A DNA stretch of 32,191 nucleotides from JBEEJL01 sp043744215 (GTDB taxonomy: Bacteria > Pseudomonadota > Gammaproteobacteria > Burkholderiales > JBEEJL01): contig JAYTVC010000005.1 in assembly GCA_043744215.1 (NCBI GenBank), positions 1 to 32,191 of the forward strand. The letters are read 5' to 3'. Numbering within the stretch: position 1 is the first letter of the stretch; each line of letters opens with the position of its first letter. The position numbers and the translations under genes were made by a program. Below the pieces are notes generated by a model. The model saw nothing but the letters and a program-made list of their open reading frames with translations. It had not been told where the DNA came from and made no database searches. Shown here piece by piece: positions 15,643-24,625 of this stretch.

Positions 15643-18462
15643 ATGCGTATGCCACACATTATTCCTGATTTACAAACCGCCCGGTTTTCACAATTCGCGC
15701 AAATATTTTGCGTCGTCTCGTTGGCAACGATGCTGGCAACGATGGCTGCCAGCCCTTCGGCATTCGCTGCTACGAATGCGCAATCGTCGGCTGATTGCGA
15801 CAACGATCAATTTCAAACCGTGCTGTCGCCCGCGCCCGCTAAATTCGATGCACGCGCTTATTGGCTCAATCGCCACACCATCAAGTGGCCAGGCGCGCCG
15901 ATAAAGGGAAAGTTCACGCTTTATTTTTCGGCGAGCGGCCAAATCGTTGCTGACCAAGGCATAAAAGTTTCCGGGGCGAACGGCTATCTGCCCTTGCGCA
16001 TTTCTACGGCGGCCACGCCTGCACGTTTCAAATTTATTGGCGATGGCGTGACCTTGGCGCTGCAGAAAACTGATGCGGCGAAACTGATCGACCTGCACCA
16101 AATGCACATGCTGCTAACGCAGGAAGACGATGCGGGCAACGTGCTCGACGCCACGACACTGCAAAACCCTGGCGCGCTGGATGATATTTATCGCGCTGCC
16201 AATCAAGTCGACGACCTCGGCGTGGGGGTGTCAACAAACCACACGCAGTTCAAGTTATGGGCCCCGACGGCGCGGCAAGTGAGCGTGTGTTTATATCAAG
16301 CGGCAGAGAGCGGCGCGACGGGAATCCTTCCGGCAATATTTGATGCGCGCACGGGCGCGTGGACGGCGCGGGAGCGGAAAAATGATTCCGGCGGCTATTA
16401 CAAATATCTCGTCGATGTATGGGTGCCCAACGTGGGCGTGGTGCGCAACCTGGTCACCGACCCGTATTCCGTCAGTCTGAATGCCGATTCGCGCCGCAGC
16501 TACATCGCCGACCTCGATTCGCCCGCGTTGAAACCAGATGGCTGGAACGCGCATCCCCGCGCAAAAAAACTCGCCGCGCAAACCGATATGACGGTGTACG
16601 AATTGCATGTGCGCGATTTTTCTATCAACGATGCGACGGTGAGTGAAACTTCGCGCGGTAAATATCGCGCGTTTGCCGAAACCCAATCGAACGGCATGAA
16701 GCATCTCAAGGCGCTGGCTGATGCGGGGCTGACGGACATTCATTTGTTGCCTGTGTTCGACTTCGCCACCGTGCCGGAAAAAAATTGCGTCACGCCGGAT
16801 GTGAGCGGCGAAGCGGACAGCGAAACGCAACAGGCCATTATTCACGCGAACGCAGACAAGGACTGTTTTAACTGGGGCTACGATCCGTTTCATTTCAACG
16901 CGCCGGAAGGCAGCTACGCGACGGACGCGAACGACGGCGCCACAAGAGTGCGCGAATTCCGCGCGATGGTGATGGCACTGCACCACGCGGGCTTACGTGT
17001 GGGCATGGACGTTGTTTACAACCACACCACCGCTTCCGGCCAAAAAGAAAAGTCTGTGCTCGACCGCATCGTGCCCGGCTATTACCACCGGCTGAATGCA
17101 AAAGGTGAAGTGGAAAAATCTACCTGCTGTGACAACACCGCCACCGAACACATGATGATGGGCAAGTTAATGATCGACTCGGCAGCACTGTGGGCGAAAC
17201 ATTACGCCATCGATTCATTCCGTTTTGATTTGATGGGCCACCAGCCGCGCGCGACGATGGCGCGATTGCAGGCGCGCGTGAATCAAGTGACGGGGCGAAA
17301 AATTAATTTGATCGGCGAAGGTTGGAATTACGGCGAAGTGGAAAACGGAAAACGATTTGTGCAAGCCTCGCAGTTGTCGTTGAATGGATCCGGTATCGGA
17401 ACTTTTAATGACCGATTACGCGACGCCGCGCGCGGCGGCGCATACAATGACGACATTAAAAATATTGAATATAATCAAGGGTTTATAAATGGTCTTGGTT
17501 ATGACGCCAATAGTGTCAATCAACCAGACAACCGGCGCAATGATTTAATGAAAACCGCCGACATGATTCGCGTCGGTCTCGCCGGTTCAATCAAAAATGT
17601 TGTATTACACACTTTTGATGACAGCAAAAAAAAGTTAAGCGAAATAAAATACAACGACCAGCCCGCCGGCTTTGTCAGCGCGCCGGGTGAAGTGGTGAAC
17701 TATGTGGAGAACCATGACAACCAGACTTTGTACGACATCAACGCGTACAAATTGCCGTTGGCGACCAGCAGCGAAGACCGCGCGCGGGTGCAAATGCTCG
17801 GCGCGGCGATTGTCGCATTCAGCGAGGGCGTGAGTTATTTTCATGCGGGCATGGACACGCTACGTTCGAAGTCGCTGGATCGTAACAGTTACGATTCGGG
17901 CGACTGGTTCAACCGTCTTGATTGGACGTACGCCGATAATTATTTCGGCACCGGTGCGCCGCTGAAAAACGACAACGGCGATTTGTATCCGCTGATCAAA
18001 CCTCGGCTGGCCAATGCCGCGCTAAAGCCGAGTGCGAACGACATTGCTTTGGCTCGGGATATGTTCCGCGATATTTTAAAAATCCGCGCAAGTTCGCGTT
18101 TGTTTCGCATGACGGCGGCAGCCGACATTCAAAAACGCCTGCATTTTTTTAATGTCGGCTCGGCGCAAAATCCAACCATTCTCGCCGCCCATCTGGACGG
18201 AAAAGGATTAACCGGCGCGGGCTTTGCTGAGTTAGTGTATTTCATCAACGTAAATCCGCAGCCGCAAAGCCTGACCATTCCCGAATTGAAAAATAAACCG
18301 CTGGTGTTGCATTCGGTGCATACCGGCGCGAATGCCGCCGACAAACGGCCCGCCACACAAAGCCGTTTCGATACCGCCACAGGGACTTTTTCCCTGCCGC
18401 CCCGAACGGCACTGGTTTATGTGGTCGCGCAACATAAAACAGGGGCTTCGCCCACTCGTTAA
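15643..18462 (+). CDS. Secreted pullulanase-type alpha-1,6-glucosidase (GH13)
   Basis: Debranching enzyme that cuts alpha-1,6 links in pullulan, amylopectin or glycogen limit dextrins. It has 939 residues from ATG 15643. A signal peptide ends near SAFA|ATNA. After an N-terminal beta region comes a CBM48-like block starting near W206 (FKLWAPTARQV), then the GH13 barrel. The pullulanase mark NWGYDPFHF lies near 410. GH13 regions: DVVYNH (D456, H461), FRFDLMGHQ (nucleophile D529), IGEGWNYG (acid/base E559) and VENHDN (D692). The C-terminal part resembles the pullulanase DUF3372 region. An upstream GTG at 15613 is in frame but adds residues before the signal. Residues 607-623 are encoded by an AT-rich stretch that includes a near-copy of the recurring motif. 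It leads the ABC operon. Confidence 0.93.
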   Translation: MRMPHIIPDLQTARFSQFAQIFCVVSLATMLATMAASPSAFAATNAQSSADCDNDQFQTVLSPAPAKFDARAYWLNRHTIKWPGAPIKGKFTLYFSASGQIVADQGIKVSGANGYLPLRISTAATPARFKFIGDGVTLALQKTDAAKLIDLHQMHMLLTQEDDAGNVLDATTLQNPGALDDIYRAANQVDDLGVGVSTNHTQFKLWAPTARQVSVCLYQAAESGATGILPAIFDARTGAWTARERKNDSGGYYKYLVDVWVPNVGVVRNLVTDPYSVSLNADSRRSYIADLDSPALKPDGWNAHPRAKKLAAQTDMTVYELHVRDFSINDATVSETSRGKYRAFAETQSNGMKHLKALADAGLTDIHLLPVFDFATVPEKNCVTPDVSGEADSETQQAIIHANADKDCFNWGYDPFHFNAPEGSYATDANDGATRVREFRAMVMALHHAGLRVGMDVVYNHTTASGQKEKSVLDRIVPGYYHRLNAKGEVEKSTCCDNTATEHMMMGKLMIDSAALWAKHYAIDSFRFDLMGHQPRATMARLQARVNQVTGRKINLIGEGWNYGEVENGKRFVQASQLSLNGSGIGTFNDRLRDAARGGAYNDDIKNIEYNQGFINGLGYDANSVNQPDNRRNDLMKTADMIRVGLAGSIKNVVLHTFDDSKKKLSEIKYNDQPAGFVSAPGEVVNYVENHDNQTLYDINAYKLPLATSSEDRARVQMLGAAIVAFSEGVSYFHAGMDTLRSKSLDRNSYDSGDWFNRLDWTYADNYFGTGAPLKNDNGDLYPLIKPRLANAALKPSANDIALARDMFRDILKIRASSRLFRMTAAADIQKRLHFFNVGSAQNPTILAAHLDGKGLTGAGFAELVYFINVNPQPQSLTIPELKNKPLVLHSVHTGANAADKRPATQSRFDTATGTFSLPPRTALVYVVAQHKTGASPTR
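17461..17491 (+). repeat. Near-copy of the AT-rich motif inside the pullulanase gene
   Basis: AATATTGAATATAATCAAG (17461-17479) differs by a single base from the first 19 bases of the copy at 21655. It continues as GGTTTATAAAT, which also resembles the motif tail. The core AATCAAGGGTTTA matches the IHF consensus. It is in frame and encodes NIEYNQGFIN. Whether it is a functional site, an old insertion or chance cannot be told here. Confidence 0.4.
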
Positions 18463-18539
18463 GCCGTCGCCACTATGCTATTGTTTGCCTGCTTTTGCCC
18501 CTTGAATGGCGGCCCTCGTTGAATCCGGAGATGCGTTAA

Positions 18540-19817
18540 ATGAAAAAACTTTTGATCGCAATAGTTGCCGTCGCCATTGCAGCGGCGGTTGGCTATTTGT
18601 CCATTCCCAAAACGCCCGTCAAATCCGACATTACCATCGTGTGCGGCGGCAGCGGCAGCGACATTGAAGCCTGCTTCAATCATGCGCAGGCGTGGGCCAA
18701 AAAAACCGGCAACACGGTGAAGAATTTTTCGCCGCCCACCAGCGCCACGGAAAAGCTCGCGCTGTATCGTCAATTGTTCGCGGCAAAATCCACCGACCTC
18801 GACGTGATTCAAATCGACATCATCTGGCCTGGCATTATCAAAGATCACTTGATTGACCTGAAAAAATACAGCAAGGGCGAAGAGGCGAATCATTTTCCTG
18901 CGATCGTGGCTAACAATACCGTCGAGGGCAAACTGCTGGCGATGCCGTGGTATACCGACGCGGGCCTGATGTATTACCGCAAAGACCTGCTGGAAAAATA
19001 TCATTTGAAAATGCCGCAGACCTGGGATGAATTCACTACCACCGCCAAGACAGTGCAGGAAGGCGAACGCAAAGCGGGCAATGCCGACTTTCAAGGCTAT
19101 GTGTTCCAGGCCAAAGCCTATGAAGGCCTGAGCTGCAACGCGTTGGAATGGGTGAGCAGCATGGGCGGCGGCACCATCGTCGATGGCAGCGGCAACGTTA
19201 CCATCAACAATCCCGCTGCGGCAAAAGCGCTCGACATGGCGGCTTCATGGATTGGCAACATCACACCGGGCGGCGTGCTCAATTACGAAGAAGAAGACGC
19301 GCGCGGCGTATTTCAGAACGGCAAGGCGTTGTTCATGCGCAACTGGCCTTATGCGTGGTCGTTGATGCAAAAGGACGACAGCCCGGTAAAAAACAAAATG
19401 GGTATCGCGCCATTGCCTCATGGCAACGACGGCAAAAGCGCGGCAACCTTGGGCGGCTGGAATCTCGCCGTCTCGAAATATTCCAAAAACCCCGACGCGG
19501 CGGCAGATCTGGTGATGTATATGGCCAGCCCTGAAGTGGTGAAAACCCGTGCCATCCAAAATTCGTTCAATCCAACAAGTCCTGCACTTTACAAAGACAA
19601 AGATATCATCGCGGCGAATGATTTCATGGCGCAATTGAACGATGTGTTCACCGGCGCGGTACCTCGCCCCGCGCCTGTCACCGGTTTGAAGTATCCCGAA
19701 GTGAGCCGCCTGTTCTGGGAAGCCGCCCATGATGTGATGTCGAAAAAAGCGACGGGCGATGAGGCGGTGAAAAAACTCGAAGGCAAGTTGAACCAAGTAA
19801 AACGGAATAAGTGGTAA
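18540..19817 (+). CDS. ABC sugar-binding protein (maltose/trehalose type)
   Basis: Periplasmic solute-binding protein of the MalE/ThuE group (COG1653-like), 425 residues. It captures maltose, maltodextrin or trehalose for the permeases encoded just downstream. The N-terminus MKKLLIAIVAVAIAAAVGYL is a signal peptide or anchor without a lipobox cysteine. Family features include the early VIQIDIIWPG block, AMPWYTDAGLMYYRKDLLEKY near 140, and GGWNLAVSKYSKNPDAAADL near 310. The start at 18540 follows GGAG with a slightly long spacer. It lies 77 nt after the pullulanase gene and is probably in the same operon. The substrate is inferred from the operon, not from binding residues. Confidence 0.9.
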   Translation: MKKLLIAIVAVAIAAAVGYLSIPKTPVKSDITIVCGGSGSDIEACFNHAQAWAKKTGNTVKNFSPPTSATEKLALYRQLFAAKSTDLDVIQIDIIWPGIIKDHLIDLKKYSKGEEANHFPAIVANNTVEGKLLAMPWYTDAGLMYYRKDLLEKYHLKMPQTWDEFTTTAKTVQEGERKAGNADFQGYVFQAKAYEGLSCNALEWVSSMGGGTIVDGSGNVTINNPAAAKALDMAASWIGNITPGGVLNYEEEDARGVFQNGKALFMRNWPYAWSLMQKDDSPVKNKMGIAPLPHGNDGKSAATLGGWNLAVSKYSKNPDAAADLVMYMASPEVVKTRAIQNSFNPTSPALYKDKDIIAANDFMAQLNDVFTGAVPRPAPVTGLKYPEVSRLFWEAAHDVMSKKATGDEAVKKLEGKLNQVKRNKW

Positions 19818-19823
19818 GCGAAC

Positions 19824-19849
19824 ATCCCTCCCCCTCAAGGGGTGGGGAT
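19824..19849 (+). repeat. GC-rich hairpin between binding protein and first permease
   Basis: ATCCCTCCCC and GGGGTGGGGAT pair around a short CTCAA loop. There is no T-run, so it is not a classic terminator. Such stems after the binding-protein gene often raise its mRNA level over the permease genes; that role here is inferred. Confidence 0.5.
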
Positions 19850-19906
19850 AGAATTTAGTACTACACCTGGGATTCATTATTTGCAAAAATATTTCCAATC
19901 TTCAAC

Positions 19907-20821
19907 ATGACCAACCGTACCCGCACCGCCTGGCTGTTTCTCGCACCGATGATCATCCTCATGATTGTCGTCGCACTGTGGCCTCTCGCCCGCTCGATCT
20001 GGTTTAGTTTTACCGAAACCAATATCAATGACATTACCGCCAGCCGCTTTATCGGCCTGGAAAATTATTTCGGCGAATACGGTTTGTTTGGCAACCCGCA
20101 CAACACGGAAGGTTTTTGGAACGGCGAATGGGGGGTGTCGATTCGCAACACGTTCAAGTTTTCCATCGTGTCGGTGATATTGGAAACCCTCGCGGGCCTC
20201 GCCGTGGCATTGCTGTTGAATCAGGAATTTCGCGGACGCGGCCTCGTGCGCACGGCGGTGCTGGTGCCGTGGGCGATTCCCACCATTGTGTCGGCGAAAA
20301 TGTGGGCGTGGATGTTGCACGACCAATTCGGCGTGGTGAACCATTACCTGAAAAGTTTCGGCCTCATTGCGCAAAACATCGCCTGGACGGCGGACCCCGG
20401 CTATTCGCTGTGGACCGTCGTAGCCGTGGACGTGTGGAAAACCACGCCCTTCATGGCGCTGCTGATACTCGCTGCGTTGCAAACCCTGCCCAAAGATTGT
20501 TACGAAGCGGCGCGGGTCGATGGCGTGCATCCGCTGCGCATGTTCTGGAAAGTGACCTTGCCGCTGATTAAATATCCGCTGCTCATCGCCGTGGTGTTCC
20601 GTCTGCTGGACGCCCTGCGCATTTTCGATCTGATTTATATTTTGACCTCCAACAACAGCAGCACCATCAGCATGTCCGGTTATGTGCGGCGCGAGATGAT
20701 GGACAACGGCAATCTCGGCGCAGGCTCTGCCGCATCGACATCATTGTTTTTAATCATAATGCTCACTGCGATTATTTTCATGCGCGTAGCGCGAGTGAAA
20801 ATGGGCGAGGAAGCCAAATGA
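19907..20821 (+). CDS. ABC sugar permease, MalF-like
   Basis: Inner-membrane permease of the MalF/UgpA type, 304 residues, with about six hydrophobic segments. The first is near 9-27 (TAWLFLAPMIILMIVVALW). The EAA loop that contacts the ATPase is visible as EAARVDGVHPLRMFWKVTLP near 203-222. It lacks the long periplasmic loop of E. coli MalF and so resembles the shorter ThuF/UgpA forms. The ATG at 19907 has no recognisable ribosome site, which, with the hairpin before it, suggests lower expression than the binding protein. It overlaps the next permease gene by four bases. Confidence 0.92.
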   Translation: MTNRTRTAWLFLAPMIILMIVVALWPLARSIWFSFTETNINDITASRFIGLENYFGEYGLFGNPHNTEGFWNGEWGVSIRNTFKFSIVSVILETLAGLAVALLLNQEFRGRGLVRTAVLVPWAIPTIVSAKMWAWMLHDQFGVVNHYLKSFGLIAQNIAWTADPGYSLWTVVAVDVWKTTPFMALLILAALQTLPKDCYEAARVDGVHPLRMFWKVTLPLIKYPLLIAVVFRLLDALRIFDLIYILTSNNSSTISMSGYVRREMMDNGNLGAGSAASTSLFLIIMLTAIIFMRVARVKMGEEAK

Positions 20822-21654
20822 TTCATCGCCATCCGCTCACGACGGTGTTGATTTATTTGCTCGCCGCAATCGTGGTGATCATCGCCATCGGGCCGTTTAT
20901 TTACGTCATGATGACGTCGTTAAAAAGTGGCGCGGCGCTCTTCGACCCCAACCTGTTGCCTACCGCCCCGAGTTTAAAAAACTACTTTGCGTTGTTTGAA
21001 GGCGCGCAGCCCTTCGGCCGTTATCTGGGTAATTCGCTGATGGTGGCCACGCTCACTGTCGCCTTCGCCATGTTGATCGGCCTCACCGCCGCCTACGCAT
21101 TGGGACGCATCCAGTTCAAGGGAAAAGGTTTGCTGCTGATGACGATTCTCGGCGTGTCGATGTTTCCGCAGGTGGCGGTGTTGTCGGGCATGTTCGAGTT
21201 GATTCAATCTCTCGGCTTATATAATCGCGCCATCGGCCTGATAGTGCCTTATACGATTTTCACTCTGCCGTTTACCGTGTGGATTCTCACAACCTTTATG
21301 CGCGACCTGCCCAAAGAATTGGAAGAAGCCGCCATCATGGACGGTTGCAGCCCGATGCGGATTATTTTTTCCGTGTTCATGCCTCTGCTGTGGCCGGCGC
21401 TGGTATCGACCGGCTTGCTCGCTTTCATCGGCGCGTGGAATGAATTTTTATTCGCCTTGTCGTTCGCCGTCGATGATACGCAGCGCACGGTGCCCGTCGG
21501 CATTTCGCTCATCGCAGCCGATACAGCTTATGAAATTCCCTGGGGCAGCATCATGGCTGCTTCGGTTATTGTCACTGCGCCCTTGTTGATTTTGGTTTTA
21601 GTGTTTCAACAGAAAATAGTCTCGGGCCTCACGGCGGGCGCCGTAAAAGGCTAA
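20818..21654 (+). CDS. ABC sugar permease, MalG-like
   Basis: Second inner-membrane permease, MalG/UgpE type, 278 residues with six predicted membrane segments. The EAA loop reads EEAAIMDGCSPMRIIFSVFM near 162-181. It starts at an ATGA overlap with the MalF-like gene and has GAGG upstream, so the two are translationally coupled and probably made in equal amounts. The C-terminus VFQQKIVSGLTAGAVKG is typical of the family. The stop codon sits at the edge of copy 4 of the AT-rich motif. Confidence 0.93.
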   Translation: MIHRHPLTTVLIYLLAAIVVIIAIGPFIYVMMTSLKSGAALFDPNLLPTAPSLKNYFALFEGAQPFGRYLGNSLMVATLTVAFAMLIGLTAAYALGRIQFKGKGLLLMTILGVSMFPQVAVLSGMFELIQSLGLYNRAIGLIVPYTIFTLPFTVWILTTFMRDLPKELEEAAIMDGCSPMRIIFSVFMPLLWPALVSTGLLAFIGAWNEFLFALSFAVDDTQRTVPVGISLIAADTAYEIPWGSIMAASVIVTAPLLILVLVFQQKIVSGLTAGAVKG

Positions 21655-21690
21655 AATATTCAATATAATCAAGTAGTTACGTAAATATAT
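21655..21690 (+). promoter_or_regulatory. Recurring AT-rich motif, copy 4 (before the alpha-glucosidase)
   Basis: AATATTCAATATAATCAAG is followed by TAGTTACGTAAATA. The core AATCAAGTAGTTA is a perfect IHF consensus match. It starts right after the permease stop and ends 28 nt before the glucosidase start, inside what is otherwise a continuous operon. TATAAT at 21664-21669 could be a -10 box, but no -35 box is seen at the right distance. Confidence 0.5.
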
Positions 21691-21718
21691 TTCAACTCAT
21701 TTTTAAGATATTTTTATC

Positions 21719-23356
21719 ATGGCTAAAACCAAAGCATCGAATAACAACTGGTGGCGCGGCGGCGTCATTTACCAAATTTATCCGCGCAGTTTTGCCGACA
21801 GCGATGGCGACGGCATCGGCGACTTGCCAGGCATTACGCAAAAACTCGATTACGTCGCCAAGCTCGGCGCAGATGCGATCTGGCTGTCGCCGTTTTTCAA
21901 ATCGCCGATGAAAGATTTCGGCTATGACGTGAGCGATTATTGCGACGTCGATCCGATGTTCGGCAAGCTTGCCGATTTCAAGGCCATGGTGGCGCGCGCG
22001 CACAAACTCAGCATCAAAGTCATGATCGATCAAGTGCTATCGCATTCATCCGACATGCATCCGTGGTTTACCGAAAGTCGCGCCGATAAAAAAAATGCCA
22101 AAGCCGATTGGTATGTGTGGGCCGACGCAAAGCATGACGGCTCGCCGCCCAACAATTGGCAATCGGTGTTCGGCGGCAGCGCGTGGCAATGGGATACGCG
22201 CCGCTGCCAGTATTACCTGCACAACTTTCTCGCCACGCAACCTGACCTCAACTTTCACAACGCCACCGTGCAAGACGCGCTGTTGAAGACGGTGAAGTTC
22301 TGGCTCGACCTCGGCGTCGATGGCTATCGCCTCGACACGGCGAATTTTTATTTTCACGACGCCAAGTTGCGCGACAACCCTGCCCGCGACAGCGAACTCG
22401 ATGAAAGCAGCCGCTACAATCCTTACCACTGGCAAGCGCATATTTTTGATAAAACGCGCCCGGAAAATATTGCCTTCCTGAAGCGTCTGCGCGCACTGCT
22501 CGACCAATATCCCAACACCACGATGGTGGGCGAAATCGGTGCCGACGACAGTTTGGGTTGCATGGCCGAATACACAGGCGGCGGCGATAAGTTGCACATG
22601 GCATACAGTTTTGATTTGCTCACACCACAACACAGCGCGACTTATTTGCACGACCTGTTCCACCGCTTTGACCAGCGCAACAAAACCGGCTGGCCGAGCT
22701 GGGCGCTGTCAAACCATGATTGCATTCGCTTCGCCACGCGCTGGGGCGGTGCCAGGCCCGACCCGCGCCTGCTGCGCCTTGCCGCCGCCATGCAAATGAG
22801 TGTGCGTGGCTCACCGTGCATTTACCAAGGCGATGAACTCGGCTTGCCCGAGGCGGACATCGCGTTTGAAGATTTGCAGGACCCCGCCGGCATCAACATG
22901 TGGCCCGCAAACAAAGGCCGCGATGGTTGCCGCACGCCGATGCCGTGGGATGCAAAAGCGGCCGATATGGGATTCGGCTCGGGTAAACACAAACCGTGGT
23001 TGCCGTTGGCGGAAAGCCATCGTGCGCTTGCGCCGATCAAACAACTGGCCGACAAAACATCGCTATTGCATTTCTACACACAACTGCTGCACTGGCGGCG
23101 CGCGCAGCCAGCATTGCTCCACGGCGAGATGGATCTGTTGCCGGCAAACAAACAAGTGTTGGCGTTTGTACGCGAACACGAAGGTGAGCGCGTGTTGTGC
23201 GCGTTTAACTTCAGTGACAAGGCGGCCAAACTCGCGTTGCCCAAAGCAATCAAGATCGCCGATGTGCTTGATGAAAGCGGCTTGAGCGGCGCGAAGCCCG
23301 CAGGCACGACCATCAGCTTCGAACCCTGGGGCGGCGTATTCGCGCGCCTTGCCTAG
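21719..23356 (+). CDS. Cytoplasmic GH13 alpha-glucosidase
   Basis: Releases glucose from the non-reducing end of imported maltose or maltodextrin. It has 545 residues and no signal peptide, so it acts in the cytoplasm. GH13 regions: DQVLSHSSD (D104, H109), GYRLDTANF (nucleophile D206), VGEIGAD (acid/base E272) and LSNHD (D334). QPDLNFHN (175-181) is the oligosaccharide-type region V. DQVLSH and VGEIG point to the exo-alpha-glucosidases of the GH13_23 group (Halomonas HaG-like) rather than trehalulose- or isomaltulose-forming enzymes. The start ATG has a weak ribosome site. It sits between the permease and ATPase genes, which ties it to the transported sugar. Trehalose or sucrose hydrolysis is less likely but not excluded. 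Confidence 0.93.
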   Translation: MAKTKASNNNWWRGGVIYQIYPRSFADSDGDGIGDLPGITQKLDYVAKLGADAIWLSPFFKSPMKDFGYDVSDYCDVDPMFGKLADFKAMVARAHKLSIKVMIDQVLSHSSDMHPWFTESRADKKNAKADWYVWADAKHDGSPPNNWQSVFGGSAWQWDTRRCQYYLHNFLATQPDLNFHNATVQDALLKTVKFWLDLGVDGYRLDTANFYFHDAKLRDNPARDSELDESSRYNPYHWQAHIFDKTRPENIAFLKRLRALLDQYPNTTMVGEIGADDSLGCMAEYTGGGDKLHMAYSFDLLTPQHSATYLHDLFHRFDQRNKTGWPSWALSNHDCIRFATRWGGARPDPRLLRLAAAMQMSVRGSPCIYQGDELGLPEADIAFEDLQDPAGINMWPANKGRDGCRTPMPWDAKAADMGFGSGKHKPWLPLAESHRALAPIKQLADKTSLLHFYTQLLHWRRAQPALLHGEMDLLPANKQVLAFVREHEGERVLCAFNFSDKAAKLALPKAIKIADVLDESGLSGAKPAGTTISFEPWGGVFARLA

Positions 23357-23385
23357 TCGTTTGCATAATTATCGGAGCACGTTTC

Positions 23386-24534
23386 ATGTCACGCATTGAA
23401 TTCAAACAAGTGTGCAAACGCTACGGCCCGTCGCTGCCGCTGACCATCAACAATGCCAGCCTCACCATTGATCACGGTGAATTCTGTGTGTTCGTCGGAC
23501 CTTCGGGCTGCGGCAAATCGACTTTGTTGCGTATGGTTGCGGGGTTGGAAGAAATTACGTCCGGCGATATTCTCATCGGCGATCATCGCGTAAATGACTT
23601 GCCGCCTGCCAAGCGCGGTGTCGCGATGGTGTTCCAGAGTTATGCGTTGTATCCGCACATGACGGTGGCAGAAAACATGGCCTTCGGTTTGCGCGTGCTG
23701 GGCTCGGATAAAAACGCCATCGACAAAAAAGTGAAAGAAGCCGCCGACATTTTACGCCTCACGCCGCTGCTGGATCGTTTGCCCAAAGCGCTGTCGGGCG
23801 GACAGCGCCAGCGCGTCGCCATTGGCCGCGCGATTGTGAAAGAGCCGCGCGTGTTTTTATTCGACGAGCCGCTGTCGAATCTCGATGCCGCGTTGCGCGT
23901 GCAAACGCGGCTGGAAATCGCCAAGCTGCATCACGATCTGGGCTCCGCCAGCATGATTTATGTGACGCATGATCAAGTGGAAGCGATGACCCTCGCCGAC
24001 AAAATCGTGTTGCTGCACACAGGCAAAGAAATCGAGGAACATGGCAGCATTGCGCAAGTCGGCTCGCCGATGGATTTATATCACCGCCCCAACAGCGTGT
24101 TCGTCGCTGAATTCATGGGCTCGCCCAAAATGAATTTGCTGCCAGCCAGTTTGATTAGTGCAGAAAAAGATTTTGCTACGCTGGATTTAGGCGGCGAGCG
24201 TATCACCGCTGCCGTCAATGCAAGCCAAACCGGTGCCGACACGAAAATGCAAATCGGCATCCGTCCTGAGCACATCGTGCTGGCACAAGACAGCGCCAGC
24301 GCAAATCTGAAAGGTCATCTGCTGCACATGGAGCGCCTGGGTGATTCGTCATTGCTCTACGTCGATATAGGCGCAGAGCGCGGCGTCAAACTGCCGACCG
24401 TCACGGTCAAAGTGGAAGGCAGCGCCCATGTCGCCGTGGGGCAGGCGCTTAATTTAGGATTGCGGCCTGAATATCTGCACCTGTTTAAGGCCAATGGCGC
24501 GGCTTGTGAAAGAACGGCGACATTGCCGACGTAA
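23386..24534 (+). CDS. ABC sugar importer ATPase, MalK/UgpC-like
   Basis: ATP-hydrolysing subunit that drives the MalF/MalG-like permeases, 382 residues. Walker A GPSGCGKST is at 38-46, the Q-loop glutamine is Q84 in MVFQSYALYPHMT, the signature LSGGQRQRVAIGRA starts at 136, Walker B is VFLFDE (156-161) and the switch histidine is H195 in YVTHDQ. The C-terminal 140 residues form the TOBE/MOP regulatory domain, ending in LGLRPEYLHLF. GGAG about nine bases upstream supports ATG 23386. It is the last gene of the operon and is followed by a bidirectional terminator. A single ATPase of this type may serve several sugar importers. Confidence 0.95.
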   Translation: MSRIEFKQVCKRYGPSLPLTINNASLTIDHGEFCVFVGPSGCGKSTLLRMVAGLEEITSGDILIGDHRVNDLPPAKRGVAMVFQSYALYPHMTVAENMAFGLRVLGSDKNAIDKKVKEAADILRLTPLLDRLPKALSGGQRQRVAIGRAIVKEPRVFLFDEPLSNLDAALRVQTRLEIAKLHHDLGSASMIYVTHDQVEAMTLADKIVLLHTGKEIEEHGSIAQVGSPMDLYHRPNSVFVAEFMGSPKMNLLPASLISAEKDFATLDLGGERITAAVNASQTGADTKMQIGIRPEHIVLAQDSASANLKGHLLHMERLGDSSLLYVDIGAERGVKLPTVTVKVEGSAHVAVGQALNLGLRPEYLHLFKANGAACERTATLPT

Positions 24535-24591
24535 TAGATGCCGCAACAACGTGACCATGTGGTGTGTTTGAAATTAAACGGAACCAAAAAG

Positions 24592-24623
24592 AAAAAGCCA
24601 ACCCGCAAAGGTTGGCTTTTTTT
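24592..24623. terminator. Bidirectional terminator between the ATPase gene and tRNA-Phe
   Basis: AAAAAGCCAACC, a six-base loop and GGTTGGCTTTTT form a 12-bp stem flanked by A- and T-runs. It can end the sugar operon on the plus strand and the tRNA transcript on the minus strand. Confidence 0.93.
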
Positions 24624-24625
24624 GT

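Noticed and set aside
21655..21690. Motif copy 4 as a sigma-70 promoter for the alpha-glucosidase
   Set aside because: TATAAT is present but no -35 box or extended -10 lies at a suitable distance, and copy 1 lacks TATAAT, so a general promoter role is not supported.
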